DNA of 38,905 nucleotides from Nitrospira sp. (GTDB lineage Bacteria; Nitrospirota; Nitrospiria; Nitrospirales; Nitrospiraceae): NCBI GenBank assembly GCA_024331085.1, contig JANDJG010000014.1, positions 1 to 38,905 of the forward strand, read 5' to 3'. Shown piece by piece: positions 9,378 to 17,500 of this stretch (position 1 is its first letter; each line of letters starts with the position of its first letter). The notes under the pieces were generated by a model. It saw only the letters and a program-made list of their open reading frames with translations, ran no database searches and was not told where the DNA came from. The position numbers and the translations under genes were made by a program.

Positions 9378-10402
9378 AAGCGCAATTGAAACCCCGGATC
9401 AATCTCGACCATCGGACGCCGCTCCAGGACGTGATTCCCCTCTCTACGCCGATGGTGCTGTTCGTCGATCCCGTGGATACGTGCAACTTTCGATGTACCT
9501 TTTGCCCGACGGGGGATCGCGAGCTGATCAAATCCACGGGCCGGTGGCAGGGCCGCATGCCGTTCGACCTCTATAAAAAAGTGATCGACGACCTGGCCGA
9601 ATTCGAGCAGCCGATCAAAGTTCTGCGTCTGTACAAAGAAGGCGAACCGCTCCTGCATACGCAGTTCGCCGAGATGGTCCGGTATGCCAAGCAAAGCGGC
9701 TGCGTCGAATATATCGACACGACGACCAATGGCTATTTGCTGAGCCCGGAGCGGGTGGGGCCGATTCTTGACGCCGGGATCGATCGCATCAACATTTCCG
9801 TCGACGGGATGTCGAGTGAACAATTTTGGCAGTTCACCAAAACCAGGGTCGATTTTGAGAAATACGTCGAGAACATCCGGCATCTCTATGCGCGCAAGGG
9901 ATCTTGCGAAATCTGCATCAAAATTCCGGGCGACATCTTGTCCGAAGACGACAAACAGCGTTTCTTCGACACCTTCGGCGACTACGCGGATCGGATCTCG
10001 ATCGAGAACTTCGCGCCCTGCTGGCCGGAATTCGACGTGGAAGCGCGCAGCGGCATCGCGATCATGGAGGGGATTTACGGCAACCCGATCAAGGAAGTGT
10101 CGGTCTGCCCCTATATTTTTTACTCCATGGCGGTGAATACCGACGGAACGGTCAGCCTTTGTTTTCTGGACTGGGCCCGCAAGCTCGTCATCGGGGATAC
10201 GCGCCTTCAATCTCTTAAGTCGATTTGGGACGGTGAGTCGATGCATCGGCATCGGGTCGCCCACTTGAAAGGGCGACGCAAGGACAATCCGACTTGCGCC
10301 GACTGCGGCCAGCTCAGCCACTGTCTGCCGGACGATATCGACGCGTACGCCGCCTCTTTGCTGACGAGAATTGAACGGCCGCAAAAAACCGGGAGTCACT
10401 GA
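9374..10402 (+). CDS. radical SAM/SPASM domain protein
   Basis: The ATG at 9374, preceded by AAAGGAG and overlapping the previous stop by four bases, gives 342 residues. The radical SAM motif is CNFRCTFC (C37, C41, C44). The following LYKEGEPLLH replaces the usual GGEP stretch. The C-terminal region (VCPYIFYSMAVNTDGTVSLC, then CADCGQLSHC) is a typical SPASM-like domain that ligates extra iron-sulphur clusters. It is the second of three consecutive radical SAM proteins. Such enzymes often modify peptides or carry out sugar redox chemistry. The reaction here cannot be named. Confidence 0.87.
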   Translation: MKAQLKPRINLDHRTPLQDVIPLSTPMVLFVDPVDTCNFRCTFCPTGDRELIKSTGRWQGRMPFDLYKKVIDDLAEFEQPIKVLRLYKEGEPLLHTQFAEMVRYAKQSGCVEYIDTTTNGYLLSPERVGPILDAGIDRINISVDGMSSEQFWQFTKTRVDFEKYVENIRHLYARKGSCEICIKIPGDILSEDDKQRFFDTFGDYADRISIENFAPCWPEFDVEARSGIAIMEGIYGNPIKEVSVCPYIFYSMAVNTDGTVSLCFLDWARKLVIGDTRLQSLKSIWDGESMHRHRVAHLKGRRKDNPTCADCGQLSHCLPDDIDAYAASLLTRIERPQKTGSH

Positions 10403-12093
10403 TGTCAAACACCGGACGAGAAGAACGGATCCTGTTCATCATTCCACCCTATTTCGACGTGGACGACTACATGGGAGGCGATCGCGCGAACGTATTGCCG
10501 TCGTTCACGATCCCTTACGGCATTCTGTCTCTGGACGCGTATCTGAAGGCCCGCTGCACGGTGCCGGTGACAGTCGATATTCTGGATTTGAATTTGCCGC
10601 TGCGCCAAGCCGTGGAGGCGGGAGACGTCTCGAAAATCCAAACGGTGTTCGATGAACTGATCATGGAACGCGTTCGGATCGCTCGGCCCTCGATCATCGG
10701 AATTTCGGCGCTGTTTAACGTGTCGTTCCGATACATGGGACGCCTTTCCGTTGTGGCAAAAGCCGCCGCTCCCGGTGCGTTGATCGTCGCAGGCGGAGGG
10801 CTTCCGTCCGCCGGGTTCCGGCAAGTGTTGGAGCATTGCCAGGCCATTGACGCGGTGTGCCGGGGAGAAGGAGAGATCCCGTTGCGCGATCTGATCCAGG
10901 CCGATGACCGAATGGAGCTGTTGGAGCGGCATCCTTCATGGATGACCAGAGGAGGAATTGCGGCGGGTAAAATTCCCGCTCATACGTTCGTCCAAAATCT
11001 CGACGACATTCCCATGCTCGATTACGGCCTGGTGAACTTGGACGATTACAATTCCCGGTCGATCGACAAACGGTATGTCGGCCGGCCGAAACGCGAGATG
11101 GCGATCCATACCTCCCGGGGCTGTCCCTTCCTGTGCGTGTTTTGCGCAAACCCCTCGTTGCATGGGGCTGACGTGCGGGCCATGAGCGTGGCGCGCGTCG
11201 CCGCCGAGGTACGACGCATGAAGGAGCAGTGGGGCATGACCGTGTTGCTGATCGAGGACGACCACTTCTTCTTTGATAAAGTGCGGGCGAAGCAGGTCTT
11301 GCGCGAGTTGATCGATCTCGGCGTGCGTGTGGAGTTCCCCAATGGAATCGCCGTCTATGCCATCGACGAGGAGGTGGCGAGCCTGTTCCAACAAGCCGGG
11401 GTGTCCACGGTGGCGTTGGCGGTCGAATCGGGATCCGACTACGTTCTGCATCGCATCATCAAGAAACCGTTGAAGACCAGCCTCGTGAAAGGCAAGGTGG
11501 AACTCTTGCGAAAATACGGCGTGCAAAGCCATGTCTTCATCGTGCTGGGGCTGCCGGGAGAAATGGACGAGCACCGGCAGCAAACGCTCGATCTGCTGCT
11601 GGACGTCGGGTTCGACTGGGTGCACGTCTTTTGCGCCGTGCCGATCTTGGGCAGCCGTCTCTACGACATCTGTGTGACCAACGGGTATGTGGACACGGGA
11701 GATTTCCTCGATCACGTCAACACCAAATCGGTCATCCGGGCCCCCGGCGTCGATCCGGAAGCCGTTCAGGCGTTCGCCTATGAGATGAACCTGCTCGTCA
11801 ACTTCGTCCACAACTACAACCTTAAGGTCGGTCGATTCGAAACAGCGGCCAAGTATTTTGAAAACGTGGTCGGCAAGTATCCCGACCATGCGTTGGCCCA
11901 TCATGCCCTCGCTCGGGCATATCAAGGGTTGGGGCGAGAGGAAGAAGCCGGCCTCTGCCGCCAGCGATTTAGAGCCATCATCGAACGGGATGCGTGGTGG
12001 AGAGAACGGGCGCAGAAATATGGTTTGTCCGACGGCGAACTCCCGGCAACGGTCCCGCTCGCCGGGAGTCGCCATGCGCTCATAAAGTCATGA
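10402..12093 (+). CDS. B12-binding-fold radical SAM protein with C-terminal TPR-like helices
   Basis: This 563-residue protein has an N-terminal ~180-residue cobalamin-binding-type Rossmann fold (ILFIIPPYF; then IIGISALFNVSF and IVAGGGLPSAG). An Elp3-type radical SAM domain follows with CPFLCVFC (C241, C245, C248). A C-terminal helical stretch around residues 475-520 (FENVVGKYPDHALAHHALARAY) resembles a tetratricopeptide repeat. Class B radical SAM enzymes of this type often methylate unactivated carbon or phosphorus; I see no DxHxxG motif. It overlaps the upstream stop by one base (TGATG) and the next start by four. Confidence 0.88.
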   Translation: MSNTGREERILFIIPPYFDVDDYMGGDRANVLPSFTIPYGILSLDAYLKARCTVPVTVDILDLNLPLRQAVEAGDVSKIQTVFDELIMERVRIARPSIIGISALFNVSFRYMGRLSVVAKAAAPGALIVAGGGLPSAGFRQVLEHCQAIDAVCRGEGEIPLRDLIQADDRMELLERHPSWMTRGGIAAGKIPAHTFVQNLDDIPMLDYGLVNLDDYNSRSIDKRYVGRPKREMAIHTSRGCPFLCVFCANPSLHGADVRAMSVARVAAEVRRMKEQWGMTVLLIEDDHFFFDKVRAKQVLRELIDLGVRVEFPNGIAVYAIDEEVASLFQQAGVSTVALAVESGSDYVLHRIIKKPLKTSLVKGKVELLRKYGVQSHVFIVLGLPGEMDEHRQQTLDLLLDVGFDWVHVFCAVPILGSRLYDICVTNGYVDTGDFLDHVNTKSVIRAPGVDPEAVQAFAYEMNLLVNFVHNYNLKVGRFETAAKYFENVVGKYPDHALAHHALARAYQGLGREEEAGLCRQRFRAIIERDAWWRERAQKYGLSDGELPATVPLAGSRHALIKS

Positions 12094-13376
12094 GAGTCTT
12101 GCACATCACCGCCCATCTTGGCGGGGGGGTTGGCAAGGTCTTGTCCGGCGTGGTCGCCGAATCGGCGCGACGTCATGACGACACGTGCCATGTCATTGCC
12201 TGCCTCGAGGCGCCGGAGAAGCGCACGTTTCTCAATCGTGTTCTTTCATGGGGCGGAGAGGTGCTGGTCGCTCCCTCGTTCGACCGCCTGGCCGAAGAGG
12301 TCGACCGCGCCGATATCGTGCAAGTGGAATGGTGGCACCATCCCACTGTCGCGGGATGGCTGTGTTCCGGCCTTCTGCCCTCCATGCGATTGCTCGTCTG
12401 GTGCCACGTGTCCGGGTTGTATCCTCCCGTCATTCCTCCCGAGTTCGTTTTGTCGGTTCATCGATTTCTTTTTACATCGCCGTGCAGTTGGGAGCACCCG
12501 GCCTTGGCGCCCTTGCGGCCCAGGCTCAAGGGGCGGGCGGCGGTGGTCTTTAGCTCAGGTGGGTTTGATGATCTGCCGCTTCCGCCGGATCAGGTCTTTG
12601 GAACGTCGCTCCGAGTAGGGTACGTCGGCTCGCTCAATTTCTCCAAACTTCATCCGCGCATTCTGGACTTTGTTCAGGCCGTCCGTCTGCCGAACTTTCG
12701 GTTGGTCCTTGTTGGGGATCCGGTGACGGGGGAGCAATTGGTGGTTGAGGCGGCGAAGATGGGGGCGAGAAACCGGCTTGAAGTGCGAGGCTATCGCGAG
12801 GATGTCAGGGCGGAACTGATCGGATTTGACGTCTTCGCCTATCTTCTCAACCCATTCCATTACGGCACGACGGAAAATGCGTTGCTTGAAGCGATGGCCA
12901 TGGGAGTCGTGCCGGTCGTGCTCGATAATCCAGCGGAGCGTCATTTGGTGTCGGACAGAAAAACCGGCGTGGTCGTCCGCAATCCCTCCCAATTCGCCGA
13001 TGCGCTGGACTGGCTGGCGGCTCACCCCTTTGAACGAGCAAAGTTGTCGGCGGACGCCAGTCGTCTGGTGCGACGTCGCTTTACCATCGGTCGTACTGTC
13101 GCGGGATTGAAACATCATTATCGACAGCTGCTCACTGAGCCAAAACGGTCTTTTGACTTTCGCCCGATTTTTGGGGAGGAGCCGGCCGATTGGTTTCGAT
13201 CTTGCCAGGGAGATGAAGCCTGGAGGTTTCAGCGGGGTAATGTCCAACACAAGGCCTCCGGACGAGGGCCCGCGATACTCTATGAACGGACGAAGAGTTC
13301 CATCTTTCACTATCACGCCGTCTACCCGCAAGATGAACGATTGACTCAGTGGGCGCGACAACTTGAGGCTGCATGA
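12090..13376 (+). CDS. GT-B glycosyltransferase, family 4-like
   Basis: The ATG at 12090 (ATGA overlap with the previous stop) gives 428 residues; the track's longer form starts inside the upstream gene. The N-terminal RVLHITAHLGGGVGKVL with its glycine-rich turn, and the C-terminal GYVGSL, RGYREDV and ENALLEAMAMGVVPVV segments, form the standard GT4 donor-binding domain with the E-x7-E motif. After the GT domain there is a ~70-residue tail of unknown role. It probably adds one sugar of the glycan. I see no membrane helix. Confidence 0.86.
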   Translation: MRVLHITAHLGGGVGKVLSGVVAESARRHDDTCHVIACLEAPEKRTFLNRVLSWGGEVLVAPSFDRLAEEVDRADIVQVEWWHHPTVAGWLCSGLLPSMRLLVWCHVSGLYPPVIPPEFVLSVHRFLFTSPCSWEHPALAPLRPRLKGRAAVVFSSGGFDDLPLPPDQVFGTSLRVGYVGSLNFSKLHPRILDFVQAVRLPNFRLVLVGDPVTGEQLVVEAAKMGARNRLEVRGYREDVRAELIGFDVFAYLLNPFHYGTTENALLEAMAMGVVPVVLDNPAERHLVSDRKTGVVVRNPSQFADALDWLAAHPFERAKLSADASRLVRRRFTIGRTVAGLKHHYRQLLTEPKRSFDFRPIFGEEPADWFRSCQGDEAWRFQRGNVQHKASGRGPAILYERTKSSIFHYHAVYPQDERLTQWARQLEAA

Positions 13377-14542
13377 CGTCAATCCATCCGCTTCCGACCG
13401 TCGCCATGGCGCGCAAATTGCTGCGACAATTGGCTTCCTACCGTTCCATGGTGGGCCCTCAACCGATTGACAAGCCATTGATTCTCTACGGCGCGGGAAA
13501 ATTGGGTCGCATGGCCGCGGAGCTGTTTAAGCGGCTAGGTCTTCCTATTGCCTATGTCGTGGATCGCGCCTGCGGCGAAGGTGATCGGTTGCTCGACGAC
13601 GTCCCAGTCATCCGGCCCGAGGCCGCAGATCAGATCGATCGGGAAACCTGCCTGATCGCGGTCTGCATCGTCACCGCCCCCTATGAGCCGATTCGAGACG
13701 ACCTTGCAGCCATGGGATGGCGGCATATTTTTCCCGTCTATGATGTCTTGGATGCCTATCGCGATCGCCTTCCCCTTAATAACGGTTGGTTTGCAGGGGC
13801 CTTGAAGGATGAAGACATCAATCAGATTGACGAGATTCTTGCGGGTTGGAGCGACGACTGGTCACGAGCCGCCTATCTTCAGTTTTTGGCCTGGCGTTTG
13901 CACAGGCTGGAATGGAAATTCGACCAGGCGCCGGTGCGGACCGACGACCGATACTTCATTGAGCCTGTGCGACGTGTGCTGGGGAGACGGGAGTATTTTC
14001 TTGACGCCGGTGCGCACCATGGTGAAGTGATCCAACGGTGGCTCGCAGTGGTGCAGAACCAGTGCGAGGGAGTCATGGCCGTCGAGGCCGATCGCGATAA
14101 CGTGGCGCACTTGACCCGATGGGCGGCGGCACTTCCCCGAGCGATTCGGGAAAGGATCTCGATCCGGGCGTGTGCGCTGGCGGAGGAAAGAGGGGACAAA
14201 CGATTCAACCATGGATGGGGGTTGTCGTCACGTATTGATCCGCGTACTGCCGAATCCGTCCATGCCCTTCGCCTTGATGATCTCGATTTCCCTCTCACCT
14301 TCGGGAAAATTCATTTGGAAGGCGGTGAACTCGATGCGCTCCGGGGAGGAACCGAGACGCTCCGCCGGTATCGTCCCATTTTGGCGATCACGACCTATCA
14401 CAATGCCGATGGATTGTGGCGCATTCTCCGATTCCTGATGGAGACGCTGCCGGATTATCGGTATTTCATGAGATTGCACGGATGGTGCGGGACCGGCTCG
14501 GTCGTCTATGCCGTTCCGAATGAAAAAGGTGGTGCGACGTGA
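13373..14542 (+). CDS. FkbM-like methyltransferase with N-terminal Rossmann-like module
   Basis: This 389-residue protein opens with ILYGAGKLGRMAAELF, the same kind of module that precedes the radical SAM domain at 7977. The C-terminal half resembles FkbM-type SAM-dependent O-methyltransferases: YFLDAGAHHGEVIQRW as motif I, VMAVEADRDNVAHL as motif II, and the late IHLEGGELDALRGG segment (usually KIDVEGxExxVLxG). FkbM enzymes O-methylate sugar hydroxyls, so it may cap or decorate the glycan. It overlaps its neighbours by four bases on both sides. The family call is good; substrate unknown. Confidence 0.84.
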   Translation: MTSIHPLPTVAMARKLLRQLASYRSMVGPQPIDKPLILYGAGKLGRMAAELFKRLGLPIAYVVDRACGEGDRLLDDVPVIRPEAADQIDRETCLIAVCIVTAPYEPIRDDLAAMGWRHIFPVYDVLDAYRDRLPLNNGWFAGALKDEDINQIDEILAGWSDDWSRAAYLQFLAWRLHRLEWKFDQAPVRTDDRYFIEPVRRVLGRREYFLDAGAHHGEVIQRWLAVVQNQCEGVMAVEADRDNVAHLTRWAAALPRAIRERISIRACALAEERGDKRFNHGWGLSSRIDPRTAESVHALRLDDLDFPLTFGKIHLEGGELDALRGGTETLRRYRPILAITTYHNADGLWRILRFLMETLPDYRYFMRLHGWCGTGSVVYAVPNEKGGAT

Positions 14543-17500
14543 CGTGCACGTTGAACATTCTCCTCCCGACCATTCGATTTTCCGCCATGGCCAAGGACAT
14601 CATAATCCAGCTCTTGAGGGCGGGAGAAGAGAACCGAGATGTTCACGTCACCATCGCCGACGGGCAGGAGAACGAGGAGAAAAGGCGATGGATCCTGGCT
14701 TCCTCCGCCCCGCTGAGCAAAGACGGCCGCTTTACTTATATCGGGCTACAGGATCCCACCGAGCGGTTGTGTCGAGCTGTGCAGATCGAATCGGAATGGG
14801 TTCTGCTGGTCGCAGACGACGACCTCTTCAGCATCAATTACTTGCGATGCGCGCTCGACGCCGCGAGAACGGCGGCGCCGGCCGTCACCGCGTTCGTCCC
14901 TCGTCTGTATCTTAGTTACTCGCCCAAGGTGCACTTGCTGTATCGGCTGAAACCGATCAATGAACCAGACCAGTGCGGAAGACTCACGTCTCTCTTCACC
15001 CAAGGTCACAACGGTCTTTTGACCTTCGGAGTGATGCGGCGCCGTTTGTTTCGGGAGTGGATGGATTTTGTCAGAACGAAATCCATCTGGCCGTCTTACA
15101 GTGATCAACTCCTCGTCAGTTACCTGGCGATGAAGGGATGGTTGCTGCCCATGGCCGAGGAGTGTGCCATTCTCAAGGACGACGCCGACTGGCATGATCC
15201 GCCCCAGGCGATCCGCAAAGACGCGCGCAGCTATCAAGAGGAGTTTTTGACGTTGTTTCATGAGGTGTTTTGGACGGCCGACCTGTTTGCGTTCTTGCGA
15301 GAGCGTGGTTTGGAGGGCGAGGCCGTTCCCGCGGTAATGGGTAGAATCAGGACGCTATTGAGCAACGGCGCTGCGAATTTCCCTCTTCGTCTGTCTGTCT
15401 TGGACATGAAGCCCAGTCCCCGTGTGCGGGAAGCAAACGAGCTCGTGCAAAAGCTGGCCGCAAAGGCGGACATAATGCTCACCCGATCTCTCCATGAGCA
15501 GATTCGGTTTCTTGAGCAGATATTGGGGGTGAGTCGGTCGTTGGACCGGCTGTCTTGTCCGGCTCCCTCCGTGCCCGAACAAGACGAGCATAAAAAGGAA
15601 ACGATCCCTGTCAGCCCCTTTATCGGTTCGGGAAGAGAAAGCGGCGCGAGAGAAGCCGATCCGGCGGTGTCAGTGATCGTGCCTTGCTACGCCCAGGCGG
15701 AGTTTCTGACGGAGGCGGTTGAAAGCGTCATTGCTCAAACCTACGGTGACTGGGAATGTCTCATCGTCGATGACGGCAGTCCCGACCATACCGCCCAAGT
15801 CGCCTGCAACCTGATCGCTCGGTATCCAGACAAGCGAATTCGATTGATCCGCAAGACGAATGGTGGCCTGTCTGATGCGCGCAACGCCGGCATTCGGGAG
15901 GCACGAGGGCGATATATTCTCCCCCTTGATGCGGACGATCGATTGGATCCGCATTATCTGGCAGAAACCGTGCCCATTCTAGAAAACAATCCCGACATCG
16001 CCATCGTCTATGTTGATGAAAGAACCTTCGGAGACACCGAGGGTGTTCATCGTAAAGGCGTCGTGACATTAGGAAATCTCCTCGTTGGCAATGTCCATGA
16101 CTACTGTTCCCTGTATCGTCGCTCGGTGTGGGAGTGGGTGGGAGGCTATTCTCCGGCGATGTATCTGGGCGCTGAGGATTGGTGCTTTTGGATCGGTGCT
16201 GCCAAACTCGGGTTTCGATCGTACCATGTCGAACAACCGCTGTTCTGGTACCGCAAGCGGCGCGGCACGATGGTGGAGCGGGTCCAGGCGAATATGAACG
16301 CGATCAAAGCGCACCTTGTGTTCCATCATCCTGACCTGTTTACCGAGGCAGGCAAAGAGAAGGCGAGGCTCATTCTGTCATTGCCGAGTGAAGCAGTCCG
16401 CGAACAGTTGAAAAACGCTCGCGCGCTTCACCCTGACAATGAGCTGTTGGAAGTGTTTTCGCGGTTCGTGCAGGGCGGCGAGGCAAGCAGCGAGCCGACT
16501 GTCCTTCAGGGAAATGGGGCGTGGGCGAACGAACGGGAGGCAAGATGGGTCACAGTTGCGGCTTTTCTTGAGCAGATTCTTCGAGAGGTTCGCCGGAACG
16601 ATCCCAACCGGTCCTTGCGGATTCTCGACGTCGGGTGCGGTTCCGGTTGGCTGACCGACCGTATCTCGATGTACGGATCTTGCGAGGGAGTGGATCCCGA
16701 TTCTCTCGCCATCGCCGAGGCCAGCCGGCAATTTCCGCATCTTCGATTTGAAGCCTGTGAGGCCGGCCGGCTTCCTCCGAGCCTCAAGACCGCCTCTTAC
16801 GACGTCGTCATCTGCTCGCGGCTGCTGGAGGGGATGACGCAAGAGGCGCGGGATACCATCTGCGAACAACTGGTCCGTCTATTGAAGCCGAGCGGCTATC
16901 TTATTTTAACGATGCGGCGCGGCGAGGTATGGGAACAATGGAGGGCCGCGGGGCTCGATCCGGTTCAGGCGGAAGCCGGGATGACGGAAACGCAGGCGGC
17001 CGAACTCATGACAGCTCATGGCGTCTGTCCCGTCGAAGTTGAGAGACTCTATGTCGAGATTCCAGAGCGTCGGTATGTCCCCGCTCCGACTCCGGCTGAT
17101 CTGAAATCGAGAGAGCTGATTCCGCTGGATCAAGTGTGGCTTTGCCGGTTGGGCATGGCTGCCAGTCCATCAACTGTTCGCAGGCGGCCGATGGTCTCCG
17201 TGATCGTACCGACCTGCAATAGACCGGACAGACTGCGCGAAGCGTTACAGAGTGTGCTCGCTCAGAGCTACCGGGATTTTGAAATCATCGTCGTCAATGA
17301 CGGGGCCATTGACGTGGGCCCTGCGGTCGAGGCGCTCAACACCGACGGCCGCATCACCCTCATCAAGCACGATCGTAACCGCGGGCTTGCCGCGGCGCGC
17401 AATACCGGCATCAGGATGGCCAGGGGAAAATACATCGCTTATCTGGACGACGACGACCGCTATTTGCCCGATCATCTGGAGACGTTGGTGACCGTGTTGG

